64,000 bases of DNA from Variovorax atrisoli 110B (GTDB lineage Bacteria > Pseudomonadota > Gammaproteobacteria > Burkholderiales > Burkholderiaceae_C): positions 1 through 64,000 of the forward strand of contig NZ_KB907461.1 of assembly GCF_000382045.1 (NCBI RefSeq), read 5' to 3'. Below, in pieces: positions 1 through 7,560 of the stretch. The stretch's first letter is position 1, and each line of letters begins with the position of its first letter. The position numbers were made by a program, and so were the translations under genes. Below the pieces are notes generated by a model. It saw only the letters and a list, made by a program, of their open reading frames with translations, did not search any database and had not been told where the DNA came from.

Positions 1-702
1 GAGGAACTTCGGCACGACGAACAGGCTGATGCCCTTCACGCCCTCGGGCGCGCCGGCCACGCGTGCCAGCACGAGGTGCACGATGTTCTCCGCCATGTCG
101 TGCTCGCCGTAGGTGATGAAGATCTTGGTGCCGAACACTTTGTAGGTGCCGTCGGGCTGCGGCTCGGCGCGGGTGCGCACCAGGGCGAGGTCGCTGCCGG
201 CCTGCGGCTCTGTGAGGTTCATCGTGCCGGTCCACTGGCCGCTCACGAGTTTCTCGAGGTAGGTGGCCTTGAGTTCGTCCGAGCCGGCCGTGAGCAACGC
301 CTCGATGGCGCCGTCGCTCAGCAGCGGACACAGCGCGAAGCTCATGTTGGCCGAGTTGAGCATCTCGCCGCAGGCCGCGCCGATGGTCTTGGGCAGGCCC
401 TGGCCGCCGAAGTCCGCCGGATGCTGCAGCCCCTGCCAGCCACCCGCCACGTACTGCGCGAAGGCTTCCTTGAAGCCCGGCGTGGTGGTGACGGCGCCAT
501 CCTTGAACGACGAGGGATCGCGGTCGCCCGCCACGTTCAGTGGCGCGATCACGTCCTGGTTGAAGCGCGCGCACTCTTCGAGCACGGCCTGTGCGGTTTC
601 GAGGCCGGCATCCTCGAAGCCGGGCAGCTTCGCGATCTCGCCGATGTTGGCCAGGTGTTCGATGTCGAACAGCATGTCTTTAAGGGGCGCGACGTAACTC
701 AT
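1..702 (-). CDS. acyl-CoA dehydrogenase, N-terminal part (runs off the window)
   Basis: The minus strand reads open from an ATG at 702 to the window edge, 234 codons. The product begins MSYVAPLKDMLFDIEH and contains MNLTEPQAGSD (FAD and substrate loop) and FGTKIFITYGEHDM. These are typical of the large acyl-CoA dehydrogenases of about 600 residues, related to the DmdC and C-terminally extended group. Such enzymes put an alpha,beta double bond into an acyl-CoA and pass electrons to ETF. Only the N-terminal helical domain and part of the beta domain are present. The gene is transcribed away from the pic cluster and separated from picR by a terminator, so I do not assign it to picolinate breakdown. 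The acyl substrate cannot be told. Confidence 0.85.
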   Translation of the reverse strand, partial: MSYVAPLKDMLFDIEHLANIGEIAKLPGFEDAGLETAQAVLEECARFNQDVIAPLNVAGDRDPSSFKDGAVTTTPGFKEAFAQYVAGGWQGLQHPADFGGQGLPKTIGAACGEMLNSANMSFALCPLLSDGAIEALLTAGSDELKATYLEKLVSGQWTGTMNLTEPQAGSDLALVRTRAEPQPDGTYKVFGTKIFITYGEHDMAENIVHLVLARVAGAPEGVKGISLFVVPKFL

Positions 703-732
703 CTCGATTTTTCTTTCGAAGCAGATCCAAGG

Positions 733-772
733 TAAATGAAAATCCCGGCCCCTCCCGAAAAGGAGCGCCGGG
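733..772 (-). terminator. rho-independent terminator after picR
   Basis: Arms CCCGGC (744-749) and GCCGGG (767-772) pair. A further CTCC/GGAG pairing sits inside, and CGAAAA forms the loop. Read on the minus strand the stem is followed by ATTTTCATTTA. It lies 39 bases past the picR stop, so it should end the minus-strand pic operon before the acyl-CoA dehydrogenase gene. Confidence 0.7.
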
Positions 773-810
773 CACACGGCAGGACGACGCGAAGCTTCAA
801 GCCAGACGGG

Positions 811-1347
811 CTAGCTCTGCTTCTCCATCTTCTCGTGGGCATCCACGAGCTGAGCGAGTAACCTCATGAAGACGGCGCGGTCCTCGGGCGACAGCGGCTC
901 GATCAGCAGCTCCTGCGAGCGGTGGATGCTCTCCTGCAGGCCGTTGATCAGGTTCAGTCCGTCCTTGGTGATCACCGACAGCCTCGATCGACGATCGTCC
1001 GGATTGACGCGCGTCTCGACCAGTCCCTTGTCGACCAGGCGCTTGACCACTTCGGCCGTCGTCGTTCGATCCAGTGAAAGCTCGCGGCCGAGGGCCTTCT
1101 GATCGAGCCACGGATTCATCGAAAGCGCGGTCAACATGCCGATCTGCAGCGGCGTGATGCTCTCGGACTTGCAGAGATCGAAGAAGATCGCCTGACCGAT
1201 CTGAGTGAGCCGGCGGATCAGGAAGCCCGGGCGCCGCCACATGACTTCGCGCAGCGGATTGAACGGCTCTGGACCCTTGGGCTTTGGCGCCTCCACCTCG
1301 GTGGTGCCACCTGTCTTCTTCCGGGCGGGAGAACGCTTCGTCATCAT
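811..1347 (-). CDS. picR: MarR-family regulator, probable picolinate-cluster regulator PicR
   Basis: The product is about 178 residues with a winged-helix MarR core: an N-terminal dimer helix (RRPGFLIRRLTQIGQAIF), recognition region LDRTTTAEVVKRLVDKGLVE and wing NPDDRRSRLSVITKDG. The tail after the lysine- and proline-rich N-terminus fits a dimer. I chose the paired ATG at 1347/1344. An in-frame ATG at 1395 would add 16 residues, and neither start has a clear ribosome site. It is the last gene of the minus-strand pic arm, after picE. In Alcaligenes faecalis JQ135 the pic cluster carries a MarR-type picR, as I recall. The likely role is ligand-relieved repression from the 6.8-7.2 kb control region, which is inference. 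Confidence 0.8.
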   Translation of the reverse strand: MMTKRSPARKKTGGTTEVEAPKPKGPEPFNPLREVMWRRPGFLIRRLTQIGQAIFFDLCKSESITPLQIGMLTALSMNPWLDQKALGRELSLDRTTTAEVVKRLVDKGLVETRVNPDDRRSRLSVITKDGLNLINGLQESIHRSQELLIEPLSPEDRAVFMRLLAQLVDAHEKMEKQS

Positions 1348-1421
1348 CTCGAGATCGCCAATAGTGTCAGCCGGCGAGTGTATCGGCTCCCTCATGTGCA
1401 AAGGAACGAGAACGCCCGCCG

Positions 1422-2228
1422 CTACGGCAGGTCGACCTCGAGGTACTCGCCCAACAGGCGGTGGAAGTCCAGCTCGTCGTCCCACGGGATCATGTGGCCG
1501 GCATCGCTCGCCGTGCACTGCCTCAGGTGGGGTGCGAGGGTTTCGATCTCCGCCAGGTCTTCGGCGAGCACGACGCCGCCACGCCCCGCGGTCATGAGCA
1601 GCCCGGGCGTCTGCAGGCTCGCCAGATCGGCGTGGATGTCGTCGCCGTGAAAACCGGCATGCGCCTGGGCGACCGCCTCCTCGCTGCAGGTGTGGAGCCA
1701 CTCGGCGCGCAGCTGCAGTTGTTCGTCCGTCCAGGTCGGCGCGTAGGGACGCAACTCGTCTGCCGTGATGCCCTGGATGGCCATCCGGATGGAATCCACG
1801 TACCACGACAGCGGCACGGGATAGGGGCGGCGGCTGGGGCCGGAGACGGGCGGATCGATCAGCAGCAACCGGTCGAGGCGGCGTGCATCGCGCGACGCGG
1901 CGCGGATCGCGACGCGCGCTCCCATGGAGTGCCCCAGCAGCGTGACGGACGACCACCCCTGCACCTCCAGCAGATCGAGCACGTCGTCCGCCATGGCATC
2001 CAGGCTGGCGTCCATGCCGGGCGCGCTGGAGGACAGGCCCCGCCCGCGGAAGTCCAGCACATGGACGTCGAAGTGGCGAGTCAGGCGCTCGGCGACGAAG
2101 CCCCACGTGATGGCCGGGCTCGTGATGCCGGGCAACACCAGCATGCGCGGGCCCTGGCCGCCATAGCGCAGCAGGTGCAGCCGCACCCCGTTGGCGCGCA
2201 CGTGGTAGCCATGAAGAAATGAACTCAT
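1422..2228 (-). CDS. picE: N-formylmaleamate deformylase (alpha/beta hydrolase) PicE/NicD type
   Basis: The product has 268 residues and an alpha/beta hydrolase fold. It should hydrolyse N-formylmaleamate to maleamate and formate in the cytoplasm. Visible landmarks are LPGITSPAITWGFVAERL (oxyanion loop region), LDFRGRGLSSS, nucleophile elbow LLGHSMGA with Ser101, Asp125 in LIDPPVSGP, and His245 in DAGHMIPWDD. Ser101, Asp125 and His245 are the triad numbers I remember for NicD of Pseudomonas putida, and the surrounding motifs match that enzyme closely. It lies between the PicA subunits and picR on the same strand. An unspecific hydrolase is much less likely given the residues and the picD and picF genes nearby. 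Confidence 0.9.
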   Translation of the reverse strand: MSSFLHGYHVRANGVRLHLLRYGGQGPRMLVLPGITSPAITWGFVAERLTRHFDVHVLDFRGRGLSSSAPGMDASLDAMADDVLDLLEVQGWSSVTLLGHSMGARVAIRAASRDARRLDRLLLIDPPVSGPSRRPYPVPLSWYVDSIRMAIQGITADELRPYAPTWTDEQLQLRAEWLHTCSEEAVAQAHAGFHGDDIHADLASLQTPGLLMTAGRGGVVLAEDLAEIETLAPHLRQCTASDAGHMIPWDDELDFHRLLGEYLEVDLP

Positions 2229-2358
2229 TGCGACTCCGAGGTGTTGCGTTCACCGACCGATCCCACTCCCGCTGCGGTTCCGGCTGGCAACGCAAACGGC
2301 ATCGACACGTAGCTTCGCCGCTGCGCTGGAAGGGATGCGGCAGCCGGCACGAACGGTC

Positions 2359-3576
2359 TCATGACTGCGGCGGCCTTCCCAACCAGCCTCGAATGCGGTT
2401 CCACAGCACGCTCCACATCATTGCGGCCATGGAGACCGTGGGTTGCGACTCGTCGACCGAAGCAGCCTGCCCGCACAGCCTGCGGGAGATCTGCTTGCCG
2501 AAGTCCGCCACCATGCGGCGTACGAAATCCTTCACGAGCCCCGATCGCGAGAACTGCGCGAGCGGCCCCTGCAGTGCGTAGATCATGTCCACGTGGACGC
2601 GGGTGCTGTCAGCGGTGAGCGCTTCGAGCCGATAGGTGATGTCGCCCTGCGTGCGCGACTTGCTCAGGCTGTCCTGGCCCGCACCTCGAAGAACGGCGCG
2701 CCGGGCGGCGTCGTCGCGCTCCAGCCGCGCCGCACCGGCGAAGGCTGCGGACATCGGACCGAACTTGATGGCGATCGTGCCCTTGACTTTTTCACCCTCG
2801 TGCGAGTCGATGGTCGCGCCCGGCAGGCAGGACGCCACCGCGGGCAGGTCGCCCATGAATGCCCACACCCGGTCGACCGGATGAGGCACGTCGAAATGAA
2901 CCTCGATGGCGTTGCCTTTCGCCTTGGCCTTGGCCATCGCCACGGGATCGACCTCCGCCATGTCCGTCGCGGCGGCAGAGCCGGATGCCGCGGTCCTGCC
3001 GGGCGACGGCATCGGCGATTCGGCGGGCGCCGCTGCGGCAACGCGTTTCAGCGCGATCGTTCGCGGTGCGGCCAGTCGCTGGCGCAGCTGCTCGAACTGC
3101 GCGTCGGGGGTGTCTCGCTGCTGCTGGAGCACGTCCAGGATCGCGTCGACGATGCCCTGGTAACCCGTGCAGCGGCACAGGTTGCCCGACAGCTCGAGGC
3201 GCACGCGCGCTTCGTCGGCGTCGGGTAGGCGAAGCACGATGTCACGTGCCGTGGTCAGCATTCCCGGCGTGCAGAAGCCGCATTGCAGCGCATGGTGGCG
3301 CGTGAATGCCTGCCGCAGCCGCTGCATCGCCGCATCGTCTTCGTAGCCCTCGATGGTGGTGACCTCCCGGCCTTCGCATGCCACGGCGAAGGTGATGCAC
3401 GAGCGCGTGGGCTGGCCGTCGACGAGCACGGTGCAGGCGCCGCACACGCCGTGCTCGCAGCCGAGGTGCGTTCCGGTGAGGCGCAGTTCGTCGCGCAGGA
3501 AATCGCCCAGATGCACCCTGGGCTCAGCCGGCCGGCTGATGCTGCGACCGTTCACTTGAATGGAAATCGGGTCCAA
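2359..3576 (-). CDS. PicA iron-sulfur subunit fused to a CoxG/SRPBCC domain
   Basis: The product has 405 residues in two parts. Residues 1-150 are the two-[2Fe-2S] small subunit of a xanthine-dehydrogenase-family hydroxylase: Cys40, 45, 48 and 60 form the plant-ferredoxin cluster, and Cys99, 102, 134 and 136 the second. An Ala/Pro-rich linker (about 165-215) leads to an SRPBCC domain like CoxG (about 222-370, starting EVHFDVPHPVDRVWAFM). It ends in a hydrophobic C-terminal segment (AAMMWSVLW) that could touch the membrane as in CoxG. The start is TTG at 3576; no ATG is available and GGAG lies just upstream, inside the end of the FAD subunit gene. It should carry electrons from molybdenum to FAD during 6-hydroxylation of picolinate. 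Confidence 0.85.
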   Translation of the reverse strand: MDPISIQVNGRSISRPAEPRVHLGDFLRDELRLTGTHLGCEHGVCGACTVLVDGQPTRSCITFAVACEGREVTTIEGYEDDAAMQRLRQAFTRHHALQCGFCTPGMLTTARDIVLRLPDADEARVRLELSGNLCRCTGYQGIVDAILDVLQQQRDTPDAQFEQLRQRLAAPRTIALKRVAAAAPAESPMPSPGRTAASGSAAATDMAEVDPVAMAKAKAKGNAIEVHFDVPHPVDRVWAFMGDLPAVASCLPGATIDSHEGEKVKGTIAIKFGPMSAAFAGAARLERDDAARRAVLRGAGQDSLSKSRTQGDITYRLEALTADSTRVHVDMIYALQGPLAQFSRSGLVKDFVRRMVADFGKQISRRLCGQAASVDESQPTVSMAAMMWSVLWNRIRGWLGRPPQS

Positions 3577-3582
3577 GTCTTT

Positions 3583-4434
3583 TTACTCCGCGTGTTTGGC
3601 GCCCGCCAGGACGCCGGACTGCTCGAGTGCGCGTTCCAGGCAGGCGGTGAAGAGCTTCTGGTCGATGGCGTCGCGTTCGGGGAGCGCAGCGCGCACCGCT
3701 GAGCGCAGCGACTCGCGGCCAGCCGCGCCGGCACCGTTGCGCGCGATCTCGGCTGCGAGCGCAAGCAGCAAAAGGGGAGGGCCGTCGGCAGCTCCGAGGA
3801 CGATCCGCGCACGCTCGCGCGAAGCGTCGAAATACACCGCCGCACTGGCCTCTGCGAACTCGCCCGGCTTGCGGCAGACCTTGTGATATCCCCAATGCGT
3901 GGAGGATGTCTCCGAGGGCACGGCGACCGACACGATCAGTTCATCGGACTCGAGCACGGTCGTGTAGGCGCCGAGCATGAGCGCATCGGCGTCGATCGTG
4001 CGTTCGCCGCGCGGCGACCTGACCATCATGCGCGCGCCGAGGGCCGCCAGCACCACCACCCAGTCGGCCGCGGGGTCGGCATGCGCCAGGCTGCCGCCCA
4101 CGGTGCCTCGGGTGCGGATCGCGCGGTAGGCGATCCCGCCTGCGACCTGGCGCATGGGATGCGCGGCCAACGGCGGGTACACGCCGTCCTCCACCTCCGC
4201 ATGGGTGACGGCGGCACCGATCTCGATCCAGTCGCCCTTGCGGCTGACGGTGCGCAGGCTGGGAATCTGCGCGACGTCGACCACCTGGGCAGGCCGCGCC
4301 AGCCGCAGGTTGAGCATCGGGCCGAGGGACTGGCTCCCGCTCATGGCCTTCGCGGCGCCTGCGCCTGCTGCCAGCGCAGCGATCGCCTCGTCGACATCGA
4401 GGACGCGCGTGTATGCGAACTTCGGCGCTTTCAT
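3583..4434 (-). CDS. PicA FAD-binding subunit (CoxM-like)
   Basis: The product has 283 residues. It has the FAD-binding fold of molybdenum hydroxylase medium subunits: AGAGAAKAMSGSQSLGPMLNLRLARP near residue 25 is the FAD pyrophosphate loop, and RTRGTVGGSLAHADPAADW near 110 is the second FAD signature. The C-terminal part is the CO-dehydrogenase flavoprotein tail. Length is normal for the family. It overlaps the end of the large subunit gene by four bases (ATGA), and six bases separate it from the Fe-S subunit, so the three subunits should be made from one mRNA with translational coupling. Confidence 0.9.
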   Translation of the reverse strand: MKAPKFAYTRVLDVDEAIAALAAGAGAAKAMSGSQSLGPMLNLRLARPAQVVDVAQIPSLRTVSRKGDWIEIGAAVTHAEVEDGVYPPLAAHPMRQVAGGIAYRAIRTRGTVGGSLAHADPAADWVVVLAALGARMMVRSPRGERTIDADALMLGAYTTVLESDELIVSVAVPSETSSTHWGYHKVCRKPGEFAEASAAVYFDASRERARIVLGAADGPPLLLLALAAEIARNGAGAAGRESLRSAVRAALPERDAIDQKLFTACLERALEQSGVLAGAKHAE

Positions 4435-6812
4435 CGGGCGTGCTCCTCTTCGCGCTTCGCGCTTTCGAGGGCCGCGAGCAGGCGGCGTGGCGTCAGGGGC
4501 GTCATGAGCACCTCGGCAGCGCCGGTGCCGCGCAGGGCGTCGTTCACCGCGTTGAAGATCACCGCCGGCGGCGCGATCGCACCGCCTTCGCCGACGCCCT
4601 TAGCTCCGAATTCGGTGTGCGGCGAAGGTGTCTCGAAATGGTCGATGCGGATGCGCGGCACCTCGGTGGCGCCCGGCAGGATGTAGTCCGCCAGGGTGGA
4701 GGCCAGCGGCTGGCCTTGTTCGTCGTACGGACTCTCCTCGTACATCGCGGTGCCGATGCCCTGTGCAATGCCGCCGATGGTCTGGCCTTCCACGATCATG
4801 GGATTGACCATGGTCCCGCAGTCCTCCACGACCACGTAGTCGAGGATCTCGACCTCGCCGGTTTCGGTGTCGACGGCCACCACCACCGCATGCGTCGCAT
4901 AGGTGAAGGTGCCGGTATCGACCTTGGGCTTGTACGCACGGGACACCTCCAGGCCGCCGAGATGAACGTCGGCGGGCAGGTCCTGCGGCGTGAGGTACCA
5001 CGCGCCCCCGACCTCCGACAGCGAGATCGACTTGTCGCCGGACACGGCGCGTCCTTCGATCAATGCGACAGTCTGCGCATCCACACCCATGAGGTAGGCG
5101 GCGATCGACTGGATGCGCGGCAGCAGTTCCTTGCACGCGACCGAGATGGCGCCTCCCGACATGACGGTGGCGCGCGAGGCGTAGGTGCCCGAAGAAAACG
5201 GCGTGAGTGCCGTGTCCCCGTGCACCACCCGGATCCTCGACACCGGAATGCCGAGCACGTCGTTGGCGATCTGCGCGAAGCTGGTCTCCATGCCCTGGCC
5301 GTGCGAGTGCACGCCCACGCGCACTTCGAGTCCGCCGTCCGCGGTCATTCTGACGACCGCCTGGTCGAAGCCGGGCACCACTGGCAGGCCCCAGTTCGCG
5401 AACACCGTCGTGCCGTGGGCGGACTGCTCGGTATAGGTGGCCGTGCCGAAGCCGATCAGCCGCCCGTCGGGCTCGCCGCGCGCCTGGCGCTCGCGCACGG
5501 CCTTCAGTCCGATCATCTCCACGGCGCGGCGCAGGCTTGCCGGGAAGTCGCCGCTGTCGAAGTGCTTATTGGCCACGTTCACATAGGGCATGGCCGAGGC
5601 CGGGACCAGGTTCTCCAGCCGCACCTCCCAAGGCTCGCGCCCCACCTCACGGGCCACGGCGTCCATGAGCAGTTCGATCGCGAAGCAGACGCCGGTGCGC
5701 GCCACGCCGCGATAGGCCATGAACCCCGGCTTGTTGGTCGCAACGCACAGGGTCTCGCACCGATAGCCGCGGAAGCTGTAGGGCCCGGGCAGGTTGCCGA
5801 TCGCCTGGCCTGGCTCCAGGCCGACGAAGAAGGGATAGTAGGAATAAGCGCCGCCGTCGATGGTGATGACGGCGTCCAGCGCCAGCAGCTTGCCCGTGCG
5901 GTCCGCATAGGCCGTGAGCCGGTAGTGATGCTGGCGCGTGTTGGCGCCGACGATCAGGTGCTCGCGCCGATCCTCGAGGTAGCGAAACGGCGTGCGATAG
6001 GTCTTGGCCAGCCAGGCGACGCAGAGGTCTTCGGGATAGAGCTGTCCCTTGTAGCCGAAGGCGCCGCCGACGTCCGGGGACACGACCCGAACGGCTTCCT
6101 CGTTCATCGCGAGGTGCTGGGCGATGCCCACGCGCAGCAGATGCGGAACCTGCGTGGCGCTGACGACCACGAGCTGGTCGGTCTGGAAGTCCCAGTAGGC
6201 CAGAACGGATTTGCCCTCCATCGGCACGATGCACTGGCGCGACAGCTCGACCGTGCGGCTGACCTTCACCTCCGCTTTCGCGGCGAGTTCTTCGAAGTCG
6301 CGATCGGCCCGCAGCGTGAGGAAGACGTTGTCCTTCCATTCGGGGTGCATGAACTCCCCCGTGGCCGCGAGCGCGGAATCCGCGCTGTGGTACACGGGCA
6401 GTTCGTCGTACGAGACCTCCACTTCCTCCAGCAGGTCTTCCGCCATGGCGCGCGTGGGGGCCACCGCCATCGCGATCGCCTCGCCGACGTGTCGGACCTT
6501 GCCCGACGCTAATGGCGGCAGCGCCGAGTACTGGTAGGTGGGCACCGAAGACGGCGATCCGATGTCCGCCGCATCCGACATCATGTCGCGCAGGAACACC
6601 TTCCCCGCAAGCGCTTCGGGAATCTCGACGCCGGTGACCACCGCATGCGCGAGCGGGCTGCGCAGGAACGCGACCTCCTGCAGGCCCGGCAGCACGAAGT
6701 CGCCCACGAAGTTGCCTTTTCCCACGAGGTGGCGCGCGTCCTCCTTGCGAGGCACCCGGGCGCCGATGCCCTCGCGCTTCAACAGCCTCGCCGGAATGTC
6801 TGCTCGGTCCAT
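4431..6812 (-). CDS. PicA molybdopterin-binding catalytic subunit (CoxL-like)
   Basis: The product has 793 residues and is the large subunit of a xanthine-dehydrogenase-family hydroxylase. In the pic pathway it adds a water-derived hydroxyl at C6 of picolinate. Motifs are GGAFGYKG at 249-256, AYRG at 366-369 (the CoxL active-site loop position), and GVGEGG at 739-744 with the expected catalytic glutamate at 742. I start at ATG 6812 because AAAGGAAACGC precedes it and the protein then begins like other CoxL proteins. A longer frame open to 7184 would add about 124 unrelated residues across the control region. It is the first gene of the minus-strand arm. Cofactor insertion factors are not seen nearby. 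Confidence 0.9.
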   Translation of the reverse strand: MDRADIPARLLKREGIGARVPRKEDARHLVGKGNFVGDFVLPGLQEVAFLRSPLAHAVVTGVEIPEALAGKVFLRDMMSDAADIGSPSSVPTYQYSALPPLASGKVRHVGEAIAMAVAPTRAMAEDLLEEVEVSYDELPVYHSADSALAATGEFMHPEWKDNVFLTLRADRDFEELAAKAEVKVSRTVELSRQCIVPMEGKSVLAYWDFQTDQLVVVSATQVPHLLRVGIAQHLAMNEEAVRVVSPDVGGAFGYKGQLYPEDLCVAWLAKTYRTPFRYLEDRREHLIVGANTRQHHYRLTAYADRTGKLLALDAVITIDGGAYSYYPFFVGLEPGQAIGNLPGPYSFRGYRCETLCVATNKPGFMAYRGVARTGVCFAIELLMDAVAREVGREPWEVRLENLVPASAMPYVNVANKHFDSGDFPASLRRAVEMIGLKAVRERQARGEPDGRLIGFGTATYTEQSAHGTTVFANWGLPVVPGFDQAVVRMTADGGLEVRVGVHSHGQGMETSFAQIANDVLGIPVSRIRVVHGDTALTPFSSGTYASRATVMSGGAISVACKELLPRIQSIAAYLMGVDAQTVALIEGRAVSGDKSISLSEVGGAWYLTPQDLPADVHLGGLEVSRAYKPKVDTGTFTYATHAVVVAVDTETGEVEILDYVVVEDCGTMVNPMIVEGQTIGGIAQGIGTAMYEESPYDEQGQPLASTLADYILPGATEVPRIRIDHFETPSPHTEFGAKGVGEGGAIAPPAVIFNAVNDALRGTGAAEVLMTPLTPRRLLAALESAKREEEHAR

Positions 6813-6971
6813 GCGTTTCCTTTTATTGACTGGTTTCCTGGTGCCGGACTCCATCGAATCCGCCCACGCCCGGCAATGCCCAGGTGATCGACGCGCAAGA
6901 ACAGGTCTCTTCGCCGCACCCCGCAAAAGGGCTTTCATCGCCAATGTGCGTTTCGACATCTGAGCCGCACG

Positions 6972-6985
6972 ATATGACAGTTCAC
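6972..6985 (+). repeat. direct repeat copy 1, ATATGACAGTTCAC
   Basis: This 14-base word occurs exactly again at 7188-7201, in the same orientation, 216 bases away. One copy is nearer picA and the other nearer picB. It is a candidate binding site for the cluster regulator, possibly PicR (inference). Confidence 0.5.
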
Positions 6986-7021
6986 GTGCACAAGTATATG
7001 GCCGATGTCGAAGCAATGGAA

Positions 7022-7034
7022 GACAGCTTCTGTC
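7022..7034. promoter_or_regulatory. short palindrome GACAG-CTT-CTGTC
   Basis: A perfect 5+3+5 inverted repeat in the pic control region. A second one, AACTC-GCA-GAGTT, lies 34 bases further at 7056-7068. Spacing and size would suit a dimeric regulator, but such short palindromes also arise by chance. Confidence 0.3.
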
Positions 7035-7055
7035 GATGCAAACCCTAACAGTTGA

Positions 7056-7068
7056 AACTCGCAGAGTT
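7056..7068. promoter_or_regulatory. short palindrome AACTC-GCA-GAGTT
   Basis: A perfect 5+3+5 inverted repeat between the picA and picB operons. No regulator can be assigned from the sequence alone. Confidence 0.3.
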
Positions 7069-7187
7069 GGTGCATCTACATTGTAATTTCTCCCCTTTTT
7101 GGCGTTCTCTTCGGGACCATCAGATCCAACGTGGTGCAGCATCGGACAGTAAAAACCCGTACTTGAAATCGCGAGCGCGTCCAACTA

Positions 7188-7201
7188 ATATGACAGTTCA
7201 C
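7188..7201 (+). repeat. direct repeat copy 2, ATATGACAGTTCAC
   Basis: Exact second copy of the word at 6972-6985, 41 bases before the ferredoxin start. Here the following bases complete CAGT-TC-ACTG (7194-7203), a small palindrome that the first copy lacks. This position could cover the picB promoter or its early transcript. Confidence 0.5.
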
Positions 7202-7242
7202 TGACTACTTTTTGAGAGGTCCGGAAATTACCGGATGGAGCC

Positions 7243-7560
7243 ATGAACTGGATCAAAGTCGCTTCTGCGCGAGAGCTGAAAAACGATGAAGCGAAAACCG
7301 TCAACGTCGCAGGCCACGGCGTCGCGCTGTTTCGTATCGACGACGAGTTCTTCGCCACGGACGGCATGTGCACGCATGCCACCGCGCTGCTGTCGGAGGG
7401 CTATGTCGAGGACGGCTGTGTCGAATGCCCGCTGCATCAGGGCCGCTTCGACATCCGCACGGGCAAGGCGATGTGCGCGCCGGTCACCGTGGACCTGCGC
7501 ACTCACGCCGTGAAGCAGGAAGGCGATGACGTCTACGTGATGTCGCCGGCCGCGAAATGA
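7243..7560 (+). CDS. PicB component: Rieske-type [2Fe-2S] ferredoxin
   Basis: The product has 105 residues and is a soluble Rieske ferredoxin. The cluster ligands are Cys43-Thr-His45 and Cys62-Pro-Leu-His65. It should shuttle electrons from the reductase encoded next to the oxygenase. The start has GGATGGAG just upstream. It is the first gene of the plus-strand arm and overlaps the reductase gene by four bases (ATGA). It resembles the ferredoxins of the NagAb/AndAb group. As I recall, the JQ135 pic cluster encodes PicB as a four-component 6-hydroxypicolinate 3-monooxygenase, which this set matches. Confidence 0.88.
   Translation: MNWIKVASARELKNDEAKTVNVAGHGVALFRIDDEFFATDGMCTHATALLSEGYVEDGCVECPLHQGRFDIRTGKAMCAPVTVDLRTHAVKQEGDDVYVMSPAAK

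Larger units (their letters stand above)
6813..7242. promoter_or_regulatory. divergent control region between the picA and picB arms
   Basis: These 430 bases separate the divergent picA and picB operons and hold no convincing gene. The half nearer picB is AT-richer than its surroundings. A 14-base direct repeat and several short palindromes are listed separately. TCCGG (7220-7224) and CCGGA (7231-7235) could form a small hairpin over the ribosome site GGATGGAG of the ferredoxin gene. I could not assign -35/-10 boxes with confidence. Confidence 0.6.

Noticed and set aside
4413..6512. 699-codon open frame on the plus strand across the PicA large subunit gene
   Set aside because: It is antisense to a clear Mo-hydroxylase gene, is rich in His, Arg, Gly and Asp, and matches no family. 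Long antisense frames are expected at this GC content.
6813..7184. N-terminal extension of the PicA large subunit to 7184
   Set aside because: The added 124 residues do not resemble CoxL proteins and would cross the control region. ATG 6812 has a good ribosome site.
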